Assembly (NCBI GenBank): GCA_028564675.1
Contig: JAOVVO010000342.1
Span: 19,282-83,281 of the forward strand
Reading direction: 5' to 3'
Origin: Onchocerca lupi
Taxonomy: Eukaryota; Nematoda; Chromadorea; Rhabditida; Onchocercidae
Length of the DNA stretch: 64,000 bases
Position 1 is the stretch's first letter. Each line of letters opens with the position of its first letter. Positions 13,027 through 26,000 of the stretch are shown one piece after another. Position numbers and translations under genes: made by a program. The notes beneath the pieces were generated by a model. The model worked only from the letters and a program-made list of their open reading frames with translations, was not told where the DNA came from and searched no databases.

Positions 13027-14481
13027 ATGATGAATAAAGCAACAATTTATGAGAAAGCTCAGGAAGATTTACATGAAGTAGATATTTATCGCGATACTGC
13101 GGTACGATTTCTTGGTAAGTTCCATAACGTCTTCACATTTTTCATTATACGCGATCCGTTGTTTGATATACATTGCAGATAGTCAGTTGTATTGGTAGAG
13201 CATACATACTGAAAATGGCATTTTAAAAAAAAAAAAGAATTAAATGAAATAAATGATTTTTTGCTTTTTGTTCTGAAGTTTTTAAGCTTTTTAAGTCAAA
13301 GACAAGGTTTGAAAAATTTGGATCAGTTTATAATTCACTTTTAAAATTCCATTTTTTGTCTTTTTATTTTAAAAGTTCATTGTAGTACAGCGGACTTGTC
13401 TGCCATGAATTGTGGATTTATTTGGAATAATACTATTTCTTATTTGTCTCTCATTTTCATAACCATTTTCAGGTTATGCAAATGAAGTTGGCGAAGCATT
13501 TCGTGCTTGGGTACCAGTAAATACAGTGCGATTATCATACGTCATTGCGATGGGTTACGTTTTTTCTGACACAGCTGACAAAAGTCGAAAAACTTATCAG
13601 GTAGAATCATTCGTTTCTAGGTAAACCAACTATTTATAGATCTGTTTTTAGCAATAGTTTAACAATTTGCACTATTCCATGAAGAAGATTGTGGCATGTT
13701 GATAAGTTTCACTAGGTTCACTGGAAATGTTTTACACTGACTGATCTAACAACATCTAATGATTTATTTTTAATTTTGTATATTATCGTTTGGTAAATAT
13801 GTCTTTTAAAGATTTTAATTTCAGTTAAATTATATTAACAGTAAGGAACGATATCGATCTGTTGCTTTTCGAGCTGTCGATACATTGATTTGGCAGAGTT
13901 TGGCATCTGTTGTTATTCCAGGGTTTATCATTAATCGCGTTTGTTATTTATCCACTAAATTACTTAACTGGTTAGTTATTATATGCAAAAACTGGTTAGC
14001 TATTATATGCAAAGAATTAATATTTGATCATTTTTAATTTCTAAGAAAGGATGCTACATCAGAATACGGAAACGTTGAAATATAGGTTAATTGCCAACGT
14101 AATAGATAAGTGACTGATTATATAGTAGAAAATACAGTACGTTGTATTTGATTATCTAATGTTTGATGAAGATACCATGCTGTACTGCACGTACCTGACA
14201 GACTTTCTCTCCTTGTAATAATCGCCTCAAGTATGATGGTTCTTCTGTTTGAATCAGAACTTATCATCACGACAGATAGGAATATTCTTCAATGAAATTA
14301 CTGCACTACTTCTTTAATTTAAAGGTCAACGAAATGGCCACTGAAAGTACAAAAACTGACATCGACAGTAGTGGGATTATGCACCATTCCATTCATCGTG
14401 AAACCGATTGATACAGCCGTTGAGATTGGAATGCAGTCTTCCGTAAGGAAGTTTTATTCTGTGGAAGTTTTCGAAAAATAA
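13027..14481 (+). CDS. MTFP1: Mitochondrial fission process protein 1 (MTP18 family)
   Basis: Inner mitochondrial membrane protein of the MTFP1/MTP18 family, which promotes mitochondrial division. Four exons (13027-13114, 13473-13600, 13825-13970, 14325-14481) join in phase to give 172 residues, close to the 166 of the human protein. Family signatures are clear: RAWVPVNTVRLSY near residue 40, SDTADKSRK, the conserved block DTLIWQSLASVVIPGFIINR, then TKWPL and the IPFIVKPID segment near the C-terminus. Hydrophobic stretches in exons 2-4 fit several membrane spans. Two consecutive ATGs occur at the start; I chose the first. A TTTCAG 15 bases upstream is a candidate trans-splice acceptor. AATAAA occurs about 95 bases beyond the stop. 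It is separate from its neighbours, with more than 1 kb on each side. Confidence 0.93.
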
Positions 14482-15780
14482 TAGCTTCGATGATAAAAAT
14501 AGTGATAAATTTTTGTTCAATTTGTTTGAATTATTATTTTCAAAGTTTTCGCTTTATATTCCAATTCGAGTATAATAAAAAAGGATAAATAAGTTGAAAA
14601 ATGCGTGATGTCAAATCTTAAATTCATCATTAGATGTCCAAAGAACTTTTGTTATCTTCTTAAGTTTATGCTGACAGTGATAAAAATTAGAAATCACAAA
14701 ATTGTGGCACTGGTGATAGCAAATATTTTTTCATTTTTTGCCCGGATTATCATCGAGAGTGCTTGCGAAAGATCTCTTTAATGCCTTTTTTTCTGGCACC
14801 AGTTGTTACAATTGAACTTTAGCAGTTGATATTTTTTAATAATATTATTTTTTTATTAAATAAATTACCGAAATTTTTGGGGATTTAGTTGATCATATCA
14901 GCTTGTTTTATATTTCCAATAACTTTCTTTTTTCCAGATATTCTTCCACCTGTCGTCGATAGTATGGCTTTTACAAGATTTCTAGAGAATAGAAAATTCG
15001 AGCTTTCCTGAAGTTTAAAATAATTTAGTTTTCTGATGATAAGATTAAATTTTGTATTTTCTCTTAAATTGTTGGGATATTGCTGTATTATTTGTATATA
15101 TTACATACCTTATTTCAAATATTTTTGCAGAAATAAACATTTTTTAAAGTTTATTGTTCTTTGCTACATGTGGAATCCATACTTCTATTATTTTCCATTA
15201 TTCTATGCTTCTCTCTCTCTATATATAAGTTTGTAGATATGTGTAGGTTATGTTATGGATATCGGCATTTGCAATTATACTAAACAGCAAAGCGTGAATC
15301 GTGATTTAATGTGATTTGCATAATCTTCATCTAAACTTGCAATACATTTTAAAATTTAGGTTCTCTAGTTCCAAGTTTTGCTGGTCGATTTTGACTTTGC
15401 TTCTTGGAGACTCATCTTAGTTTAGGCTTACTAAACTGTCGTTATTGTTTTAGATTTTAATTTCCAGAACATCCCTGTTTTTTTTCCTCCAGTGAGAAAC
15501 TGTGCTTTATCTTTTATCCTTAAGTTGCATAAAAATCTGATCGTGCTGCCGTCTTCTTCTATGCAAATTTTTTCACGCTTAGTAAAGTGGGATTGTATAT
15601 ATTTATTTGAGGTCAAATAATCAATAGTTTTTCAGAATGGTTTTGTATGTGCAAATATTGTGGATTGTTTATCCTTTCTTTTTAATTAAGCTGTACTTAA
15701 GAGTTTAGATAAAAAAGAACAACGGGACGTGTCATCATCTTTGGATATTCTTTGGCTGAAGGTTGGAGAGCGTTTGTATA
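14482..15780. other. Interval between MTFP1 and the DEAD-box helicase
   Basis: Contains the presumed 3' UTR of MTFP1 (AATAAA near 14575) and the upstream region of the helicase. Short open frames on the - strand (about 15431-15616 and 15697-15927) show no known domain and overlap the helicase promoter and first exon, so I did not call them. T-rich AG sites near 15689 could serve as a leader acceptor for the helicase mRNA. Confidence 0.55.
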
Positions 15781-16100
15781 ATGGACGGGCAAGGATTTTC
15801 CCCCAATCAGTTCATGATTGGCGGCCGGTATTTGCTTGATATTTATTTTCTTCGAAATTTTTCCAGAATTCATGTAATTTTTGGATGGTGTATGATTTAC
15901 CGGAGAATTACGGATGAGCTGAATCACAGTTTATCTTTTTATCTTTCTTATTTTATCTTAATATCAACCAGATTCGATGATATTAAATTTATCAATTCAG
16001 CTTACTCTGTTTTTCTGAATCCAAGTCTTTTCTGTTTCAGTTCCTGTTCTGTATTTTTATTATATTATTTCAATAATATTGCCTACTTATTTATCTATAC

Positions 16101-16142
<42 letters not shown>

Positions 16143-19100
16143 TATGCCTCCAACGTCTGTTTTTTTTTACATGCATAGCTCATTTGCTCGGATGTTATGA
16201 TAACTTTTATATTTTATTTCATAAATCTTAGAAGAAAATGTTTGTCAAATAATTGTTTCTAGCACTTCTTTCCGATCATTCCGCCATCTGAAGATCGCTC
16301 GGAATGAATCGATGCCAAAAATTGAGAGGATAGTTCTACTTATTATATTCATTCATTTGTTGTTTCTAGATTTCCAAATGTCGGTAACAATGTGAATGTA
16401 CTATCGGATAATGCATGGACACAACAAGGTCTTCGAAATGAGGCTATCGAACGGTAACTTGTTATTTTGACGTGCCATGAAATTCGAATGTTACAAAAAA
16501 ACATAAGATTTATAGTTTTGAAGCGTAGTATGTTGCTGGAATGCTTCGAGATAAAAATTGAGAAGTTATTTTATATTTCAGTATACTAACTTTTTTACTA
16601 TAGATTAGTACTTTCAGTATATTTATGTGCATAATATAATAGTCTTGAATTTTTTATGTCAAAGTTCATAGAATTGTAGTTTTATTCTTGACTAATTTCA
16701 AAATCTAGTAGCTAAAATGGAATTGATTGTTCTGAGTCTTTCATTCATTGATATGGCTTTCTTATCAATTTAATCTTTAGCGAACTGTTTTCTGGTATTA
16801 ACTATGGGATCAATTTCGATAAGTATGAAGAAATACCGGTTGAAGCTACGGGGAGTGATGTTCCGCTTCCATGCGCAATGGTAATGTTTCTCTCTTAGAA
16901 AGCCAAGTAATCTTTAAGTTTTCAGGAAGAAAATTTTGCTACTGATATTTTAAGACTCAAATTATGATCATGTCATCTTTCGTATTTTCTTTGTATTTTC
17001 CAGTTGTACTGTCTGTATACTTTTCATAATAGGATGTTTTCTTTGTGACAAGAAAATTTTTGATTTTCCCCCTTTTGATTTTTAGTTCGATGAACTGCAG
17101 TTGCATCCATGTATTCAGGAAAATATCAAGAAATCAGGATATATGAAGCCAACACCGGTCCAAGTATATTTAGTTCCCATGCTTGGAAGACTTCGAATTT
17201 GTATTTTCAAAAATTTGTTTTTACTTTGAGCATTACTTTTTTATTCGTTTTTTCAGAAATATTCTATTCCGAGTTTACTGAGCTGCCGCGACCTGATGTC
17301 TTGTGCACAGACTGGTTCCGGAAAAACTGCAGCTTTTCTAGTGCCACTTCTCAATCACATCATTCAAAATGGACCGAATGCAGTCAGAATGGTAAATTCG
17401 AAACCATCACAGCATACTCATTCTTTGTCGTTCTGTTGTTGTATCGTGTTTTTCATTCAGCTTATGGAGATTAGTTTTTGTAAACACATCCGATCTACTC
17501 TGCTACTATGGTTAATATAGAAGACAGTACAAAATATTTTCCCAACGTTTAAATTAAAGACAGCGATTTCTTCATTTACTGTGCTTATCTATTATATTGC
17601 TTTTCTTTAATTTCTTTTCGGAGAAAAATTTTTTGGGCTTCTGGTCCTATATTTTAACAGATAACGGTTATTTTTATTTCAACAGATAAAGGTTAATATG
17701 TTTTTGGGTTTTTTATGCTTCCAGTCTCCATCTACTTGTTATTTGCAGCAAGTCAGGAACATCTGTGGTCGTTGTACCGTGTTTCCACTCGCACTGATAT
17801 TATCGCCAACCCGTGAACTGGCTATGCAAACTCATAAGGAAGCTTTGAAATTTGCCTATCGAACCAGTGTTATGTCTGCCGTAGTTTATGGTGGCCGTGA
17901 AAATTATCGCGATCAAGTGCAAAAATTAGGGGTATGGTGCTGGTGAAATATTATGACATACGGTTTTATAATTATTTTTATGTAATCATTTGAACATATA
18001 TAATCTAGTTGAGACTTAAATTTTGAAATGGATAAGTATTCTGAGCATAATTTTTGTTGATGGATATTAATATGTCCTTTGGCCATATTGCATAAAATTA
18101 TATTAATTTCTTAGCTCGGATGTCATGTGCTTATTGCCACACCTGGACGTCTATTGGATTTGATGAGTCAGAATATTGTCTCTCTTTGTGACTGTACGTT
18201 TTTGGTACTGGATGAAGCGGATCGAATGCTTGATATGGGTTTTGAACCTCAAATTCGGAAAATTATAGACCATCATTCGATGCCAAAAAAGGTTTAATTT
18301 TATTATCATCATCACTTGTGTAGTATTCTATTCATCATGTTTTCTTCTGGTGAAGCAAATGTATGCTGGAGAGTTGTGCTGATACAGCCTCTAAAAAGAG
18401 GTCCAAATGTGAATCATCAGGTCGTTCTGTTCTGTTTGTAGACGTTCAAAGTGATTTAGATGATTTGATAATTGTGATCGGTATGCACAATATCTTCAGT
18501 GATCTTTGGAAATATATGTCTAATTTGGTAATGTTACACAGCGCGATATTTTTTTAGGGTAAACGCGTCACTGCAATGTTTTCTGCGACATTTCCGAAAG
18601 AAATTCAAGTATTGGCGCAGGATTTTCTTATGCCAAATTATGTATTTCTTGCTGTTGGACGCGTCGGTTCAACATCTGAAAATATTGTTCAAAGAATTAT
18701 TAGAGTAGAAGAACATGACAAAAAGCGTTTGCTTATGGAGCTTCTCGATAGTGACGGTATCCCGTTCTATATATATTTATCAGTCCAAAAAGTGTTTGCT
18801 TGGTTTGAGGATTTTATTTTTTTACAAGTTCAGTAATTTGAGAAAAACTCGGCAACTTTTTTGTGTTTGAAGATAACAATAAATTCTTAAGTCTCTTAGT
18901 TCAATCTACCTACTCTACGCCCAATGCGACTTTGTATTCAACTTCTAAAAGTAATTAAAGATAAAAAAAGTAATTAAAGTAATCTAAGAGTAATTGAAGA
19001 TTTTCCCTTTTTGATTCTTAATTTACCCAACGATCAAGTCAATTCTTCTGGTACTGAAGTTAGCATATGGGAGTCTCGCTTTCTTGAAATGTCAAGGTTT

Positions 19101-21056
19101 TTTTTTTTCCATTGCTCATGCTAGCAATGCGACAACGAATCGAGTTATTTTAGAAATAAACAGCGCACTGGCATTTACTTTTTGAAATAAATATTTCAAT
19201 CGAATTCTCGATGAATTTACTGAATTATACAAATTTCAGTGAATAGAGGACTTACTTTAGTATTCGTTGAAACTAAACGGGGTGCGAATGAGTTAGCATG
19301 GTATCTTCAGCGCAATAACTACAGTGTTATGCCTATCCATGGTGATCTTAAACAATATGAAAGAGAACGCCATTTGGAAATGTTCAGATCCGGAAGAACA
19401 AACATATTGGTTGCAACAGCTGTAAGATTTTTTTCATACTTATGTGAAATTGAATTCATCTTAGAGAAATGTATTCATTTATTTACTGTCATTCTGCAGT
19501 ACTTGAAACAGAACGAAATCGATTCATTTTACGTATGTAAGTTTAGGTGGCAGCCAGAGGTCTTGATATTCCAAATGTAAAGCATGTGATCAACTTCGAT
19601 CTACCCACTGACATTGACGAATATGTTCATCGTATTGGTCGTACAGGGCGGGTTGGGAATATTGGATTGGCAACTTCATTCTTTACGGATCGAAATCGGA
19701 ATATCAGTCACGATTTAATGGATCTTTTGATTGAATCTAATCAAGTAGTTCCAGATTGGCTGGAAAAAATAAATAACGAAAATTTCAGAAGTTCTTCTAA
19801 GTACTACGATAAGTCGCATGGAGGGTTTATTTTTAATATATTTTGCAATGTGCACTTAAATTGCATAGATTTTTTCCTCGTAAAAAAATGGCGTTGTCAG
19901 ACTTAGCTTTCGTGTTGAAGAATTTCATATGAAAGAAGTACTGCCATTGTTTCCTGTTATCGAAAATCTGGAGTTGGAGCTGGAACGCAATCGTTAGTCA
20001 TCATAGTAATCAATAATTTTCTTAGTTAATTGCTCCGCTTTTTACATTTGCTGTTGTATTATAGTAGGAATATCATGTTATCGCTTTCAGACGTTTTGGT
20101 GGACATGATCATCGTTTAAATGTTGGGGACAACTATCGTTCCACATTTGTTTTGCAAGAATTTAGAAATGAACCGAGCCCTTCCTGGCATACTCAAACAC
20201 CAAGCAATTTTTACCCATCGTAAATTCTTCTATAAAATTTACTTCAATTAATAGTTTTGCGTAACTTATCTATTCCCATATTATTTTCCGATCGTATTCT
20301 ATAAATTTGACGTAATCAAGTAGGATTGGAGGAGCTTACTACTGATTATACATCTCGCATATTTAGTATTGATTGATACTTATTGTTATCAGTTTTCTTA
20401 TTCGATCCGGCAATATAAGATTGACCATAAAAGTTGTTATTTACATTTCCATGAGCTTTATTAAAACGAATTTTACCTGTCATCAACTATTATTTTTAGC
20501 TTTAATCATAGTGATACTCGAAATATTGTTATGAACATACCTTCTACTACTTTTCAAAGCAATATGTATCAGACTTCTCAGCCAGCTCACAGTTATCCAT
20601 CATTTTCATTCATTCCATCTGTTCCAACTAATGGTATAAATTATTGGTGTGGTGCTGCTAACTCTTCGCAGAATATATCTTCGCAGAATGTAGGGTAAGT
20701 AAAATTCAAAAATTAATTCTTTCAGTAAACAAAGCTTTAAGAAATTTAAAGATTAATTCATTTCATCGAAAAAAAAAATATTTTGTCTCATTTAAATAAA
20801 TAATATGGTATCTGATAGTTTAATGTGAACATCCTATGGCATGATAAATAATGAAAGTTGGGCCATAATCTTATTTTTTAGAAGACTTTAATTACTAAGT
20901 TGAGTACTGAGTTCAATTCTATATTTTTAATTTTCGAGTTGCTTTTTCATTTGATTTCAGTGATGACAAAGAAATTTCAGATTTCCGCAACCTGCTTATG
21001 GTGATCATTTTGGAATTCACGTATCCCAAGCAGCTTTCGGTGATTGGCAGCGTTGA
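15781..21056 (+). CDS. DEAD-box RNA helicase, DDX3/Belle (VBH-1/LAF-1) subfamily
   Basis: ATP-dependent RNA helicase of the DDX3/Belle group, which acts in translation and germ-granule biology. Exons 15781-15827, 16370-16453, 16781-16880, 17086-17163, 17257-17391, 17725-17931, 18115-18291, 18558-18756, 19240-19421, 19547-19824, 19921-19992, 20091-20219, 20500-20694 and 20981-21056 join in phase (652 residues). DDX3 hallmarks: INFDKYEEIPVEATG before the Q motif; motif I AQTGSGKT (120-127); Ia PTRELA (176-181); II DEAD (250-253); III SAT (285-287); VI HRIGRTGR (431-438); and a Ser/Gly/Asn-rich C-terminus ending GDWQR. The N-terminus is short (about 45 residues before the core, starting MDGQGFSPNQ) and has no RG repeats or KGRYIPPHLR-type motif, unlike DDX3X or LAF-1. 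This may be a germline paralogue like VBH-1, or 5' exons may be missed. The 72-nt exon at 19921 uses a weak AAG acceptor and is the least certain. Confidence 0.9.
16103..16138. repeat. (AT)18 microsatellite
   Basis: Eighteen uninterrupted AT units within the first intron of the helicase gene (15828-16369). Simple slippage-prone repeat with no evident function. Confidence 0.97.
18372..18473 (+). other. Candidate phase-preserving cassette exon in a helicase intron
   Basis: The 266-bp intron between the DEAD-motif exon and the SAT-motif exon contains a 102-nt segment with an AG before it and GTGATC after it. Read in phase 0 it encodes 34 residues without a stop (SCADTASKKRSKCESSGR..., then an acidic VQSDLDDLI). 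It is less AT-rich than neighbouring introns. Inclusion would insert a basic/acidic loop between motifs II and III of the helicase core, where DDX3 proteins normally run directly from MPKK to GKR. The upstream acceptor context (GCTGGAG) is weak, so chance is a serious alternative. Confidence 0.3.
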
Positions 21057-22192
21057 TTTTGTGAGATTTCTCTTGCATTTCTTTGTTCATTGTATTTCTT
21101 TGATCACTTATTGTTTTTTTTTTTTGTTTTTGTTTTATTTGGCATTTTTTAAACTCAAATTTTGGCTTAGTGGTTGCTAATTTTTCATGTGAAACAAGTT
21201 TATATTTTTGATTTGAGTCAATTTCAATTTCAAGGTGCTAAAAAAGTGCACCTTTTTTGAAATAGTTTACTGAAATCGAAATATATTTCAAAATCGACAA
21301 ATTTTTAATTAAAACAATTAATTTTGCAAAATATATACGTTTGTTCGAATTTTTGCAAGGATGGTTTTTTTTTTTTAGTGTTAGAAAAAAGCAGTTTATA
21401 TGATGATAAAGAATCATACTTCTTTATGTATGCTTAGTTGTATTGATTTCATAGGATCGGCTCTGCCACTTATTTGAGGAGAGATTTATTGTGGTATCCT
21501 TTGAAATCATCATAACTAAATATACATGTATAAAGGAATATGGCGTTTATTATTATATGAATTGCTTATCTTTTTCGAGAAAGTTTGAAAATTCATCTTG
21601 CAATAATTCGAAGGAATGTATGTACTTAGGATAGATTGGAATGGCATAAATAGCGTTTTTTTTTTTTTTTTTTTTTAATTCTTTATAATTTCACTTAAGC
21701 AGTGGCAAGGTCTATTGTTAGGAAAAGTATCTAGATAAACACTGATAATTTTAAAAAAGTGAGAGATGAACTTTTCAATGAAAAATAGTTTAAGATGGCA
21801 AAATTAATAAACCTTTTGAAAAAGAATAACTCTATTAATGATTGAAGTGCATCTGATTGCATTTTCTTTTAATTTTTGAAATTTTAAATAATTTTTTCTA
21901 GTATATCATTGTTAATTATCAATATTAATTCTTTCATTTATTTTCTTGTTGAATTTTTGGATCATCTCCATAGCATATTCCTTCCCAATATTGTCGTAGT
22001 TCAGAGTGTGGAACTCATCATTCTTTACAGTTTTCAGATATCTCGTCAGTAAAATTATCGATTTTATTCATTGAGGATTTGTAACTTCTTGTCAATTAAT
22101 ATTATAACATTCCTTTATTTTACTTATTGCCATATTTTCATTGAATTTCCTAATTTTTATGAAATTACCGATATGTGAAGATTCCGCCAGAA

Positions 22193-22256
22193 ATTGATTT
22201 TTACTTCTAGGTACAGTAGTGAGCTATTGCTACTGTACCTAGAGGTAAAAATCAAT
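22193..22256. repeat. Near-perfect 27-bp inverted repeat with a 10-nt loop
   Basis: The two arms (22193-22219 and 22230-22256) are complementary at 26 of 27 positions by eye, around the loop TGAGCTATTG. Transcribed, this would form a 64-nt hairpin of pre-miRNA size. It could equally be a small fold-back remnant; I recognise no known miRNA seed. Confidence 0.85.
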
Positions 22257-22659
22257 TCACAGGAAATTTTTCAAGGACTCATAGATGATTAATATTTTGA
22301 GATTATTATTGCCGATTGATTTATTCAACTTTTAACATTTTTGGATGCGAGAATTGAATATTCTGAGAGAGAGAAAAAATATATATATAGTAGGGATTCT
22401 GTAAATAGCGCAGAATGAAAAATTTTTATATTGGAAATTTAACTGATTATAATTCCTCACATTTTTCATCTGATCTCTGTTTATCTTTAAATTTTTTCTT
22501 GAAAATCCGTATAATCTTTAATAATATTCAGTATTACAATAGTACTATGGATGGCTTCTGCAAATTTATCTGCTGCAACTTATTCTTTCATACCTCTAAC
22601 ATGTTGATATCTCTATATGTCACTTACGCCCGTGCCTTAATTGATGCCTAATTCCTACG

Positions 22660-22932
22660 TTTTGTGAATGTATTCTGCTATTCCATGCCGTGCAATTACT
22701 TAATTTTGCTTCATCATAATAATGCATCAAAAGAAACTTTATTGGTTACACTTTGTATATATAAGATTTTGTCTTTTCATGAAAGAAATGACTCCGACAT
22801 TTTGTAAGTGTATTTTCCTATTTCATGTCGTGTAATTAATTAATTTTACTTTATCATAATAATACTTCAGGAGAAACTTTATTGATTACATTTCGTATAT
22901 AATGAGACTTTGTCTTTTTATGAGAAATGACA
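22660..22932. repeat. Tandem duplication, 140-bp unit, two diverged copies
   Basis: The segment from 22660 recurs from 22800 in the same orientation. Shared landmarks are TTTTGT..GTGTATT, TATTTCATGTCGTG, ATCATAATAAT, GAAACTTTATTG and GACTTTGTCTTTT. Divergence by substitutions and small indels indicates an old duplication. No open reading frame is conserved between copies. Confidence 0.85.
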
Positions 22933-23060
22933 AGATGGAAGCTATTGACTGCGTTTTTCTTTTCTTTTTTTTTTTTTTTCAATGATATAAATGTTTTTAA
23001 AGGATCTGAAGGAAATTGATTTTAAATTAATATTCTACATATGTTTTATTTCCAAAAAGT

Positions 23061-26000
23061 TTACATTAATGTTGAGTCTGTTTCAAAATATTCAGCCAAT
23101 GATTTTTCAGGTGAACTAATGCAACCGCTTGTTTCAGTTTCTGTTTTACCATTATTTAGGTCATTATCATCGTTCGAGCTACCAGATCGTTCATCTCGTT
23201 GACTGCTTTCTTCCGGGCTTACTGATATTCGCCATGACTCTTCCACAGAATCATCCACTGAACCACATGTTATCTGGAATTCAGTGATCATGATCCCATG
23301 TATAGGTTCAGAGTTGAATTTTTTTACAATAGTAGAAAAAAAGTGTAAGATTTTGCCATTTCCACGAATTACATAGTTATTGGAATTTGATGTAATCACT
23401 TGATGTAATCAAGTGTATTTGAGGAAATTAAGAAAAAATTTCGAAAAAAATTATTCGAATGCCTTGCGAAACATCTCACATCGAGAGACTAAATTAAATG
23501 TATTCGTGTTCCTTCATGCCATCAATTCATGCCATCATTTCTTAAATAAAATTTGATAATTCAAAAATATACCGATTCGTGAAACGAAGTACTTGGAAGC
23601 GACGGTATATGAGGCGAATTATCAGAGGCTTCACGACATTGCATACTATTACGACGAAATTTCGCTCGAGCATTTTGAAACCAAACCTGAAATAGTATAT
23701 AATACATTGAATCATATTAAATAATATTTGTAATAATGTCATTTATTGTAATATGATATCTATATGAGATATTGCATGATCTTTTGGAGGAGCTTCTTCC
23801 CATTTTGCAAAGACTCTAGATTGTATATCTAATATTGGCAAATATTAAATATCGATAACCTATCTTTATCGAAAGTTCTCTGTTTTTATTCAAAAGAAAA
23901 CTTTAAATGTAATTTTTAAAATTGAAAGAATTTTAAACCACCTGTAAAACTCTTTTAGTAAGACCAGTTCTCTGCGCTAATTGTTTCAAGTCTTTAGCAT
24001 CTGGATTGTGATTCAAATTGAAATAACTTTTCATTGTTCTCAATTGGTGGTGCTTGAAACTGGTACGCATCCTTTTTGATTTATGCGTTATACTTAGCGT
24101 TTCTTCTTCAATACAATCTATAGATTGATCTGCTTTTTATTTCATATTGGAAAGGGGACAAACTCAATTTCTTATCAAACACCAAATTTCCAAATCCATT
24201 ATTGATTATCTGAGAAGTTCAGAAGTACTACAGACAATGAAAAAATGATGGAACAAAAACGATGAATCGTTACATATAGAAATAAATACGAATGTTACCT
24301 TACACTACTAGGTCAAACCATGGCAACTCAGTTAATCGACATATTAAATGTTTTAAATTTTGACAACGGAATGCCATAATCAGCATTGTTCATGCAATTG
24401 TGATTAGCATCAGCCTCTCGAAAAAGAGCCTTGTGATTTTCAGATATCCAATTGTTTTCTTTCATTTCTTTGTGGGTAAAATTTGTTCATAATTTGCTTC
24501 ATATCAAAATTACCATTTAAAGATTTAACTGGAAGGTACGAAAATCGAATCAATCATCCCTTCCTCTAATAAAGTATGTTCTTGTCATTACCATAGTATT
24601 AGAAAAAGATCTTTCTCTAGAAGATATTAAAACGAGTGATATTGCTGCCTGTTTCTTAATCAAAAGCCATGCTATCTATTCTTAAATGCTTGCTATTCAA
24701 AGTACAAGCGGCTATTTGAGTGTTAACAAAGCCTACGTTTTCCTCACTTCCTCCAATTAGAGCTGAGATACGGTAGTCTACATATATCGCTCATCCTCAT
24801 CATCTCTTTTATAATTTTATTGCGTTTTCACATCTTATACTTTCAGATTCTTTTTATATAAATCTACAGTAGTTTGCAGTGTTTGTCCTCAAATCTTATC
24901 TCCTTCATCCTTTTCTCATTCTTCTGAAATTGGACAATCTGTTAAGTTTCGCTTTCTTTTAGAGAAATGACAAGCGAAAATAATAAGTGAGAGAAAGTTC
25001 TGAATGATAAAATATATGCAAATGAAAATGATTGATAATGAAAACGTTTAACTGAACTGTTCACTTCACAATATATGTCTTTTATACAATTATGTATGAC
25101 GCTGTTCGGACCTTTTGCTTGAATCTGAAGTTTCTAATTGGAAATGTCTTACTTAAGTTATTCTTTATGCTACAAACGATCAATAGAGAATATCCAAGTA
25201 AATTTATCAAGTAAACTGATAATTTTCTGTAACATAAAAAATAATCCAGCGATCAATTTATTTGGATATTCCTAAATAACTGTTTCTAACATTACTATCT
25301 GTCACTTTCCGCAACATTGGACGTTGCCAATTTGTATAATAATGGCTGCTACCTGAATGCCAGGGAAGGATTTTCTCACAAACGAAAAAATTAATGAAAA
25401 AAGACAGTGCCAACCAATACTATCCGTGGTATTCTCTATATCATCAGTTGACTTTTTCCATTTCCGGCACCGTTCTTTTCCTCGCAGAAGTGAAATTTCC
25501 GATGAATCGGTTCGTAGAGAACTATCATCAGTAGGATTAACTGCACCGAAATGCACTAAAACCTGAATATTATTTCCTTATTGAATAAAATACATATCAT
25601 AATCTTTATTATTTTGAAATTTTTAAAATAATATGGTTTTAATCGCATTTTAACGATACCAGTTTATTCTACATGATTTTATTCAAATTACAGTCATACT
25701 TTTGATGCTGATAATTTCTTCATCTATCAAGCATCTGTCGATATTCAATCTAACAAACTGCTAATAATTCCTACAACCGCTAATTAGTGACTAATTAATG
25801 ACTTCCCTTTCTCAGTTTATTTCAAGTTTTATTTTCATCAATTATCAATGTTTGCATCAAGGCTAGTGAAATGTTTATGATAAACTTTGACAAGCTTATA
25901 TCTTTTATTTTATAACGAAATAAATTATATAAATTTAAGGAAAAGGCGATAATGAAAAGGAGAAGCCATTTATTAGTCACTAATTAGCCTTTTGTTATGG

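Larger units (their letters stand above)
21057..23060. other. Interval between helicase and LIM-homeobox 3' ends
   Basis: The convergent 3' ends of the + strand helicase and the - strand LIM-homeobox gene border this stretch. It holds two poly-T runs (about 21121 and 21659), a strong hairpin (22193-22256), and a 140-bp tandem duplication (22660-22932). No supportable coding sequence was seen. Confidence 0.65.

Noticed and set aside
15763..16200. 145-codon + strand open frame overlapping the helicase 5' end
   Set aside because: Only its first 16 codons from the ATG at 15781 are used as helicase exon 1; the rest is intron, including the AT microsatellite, read through.
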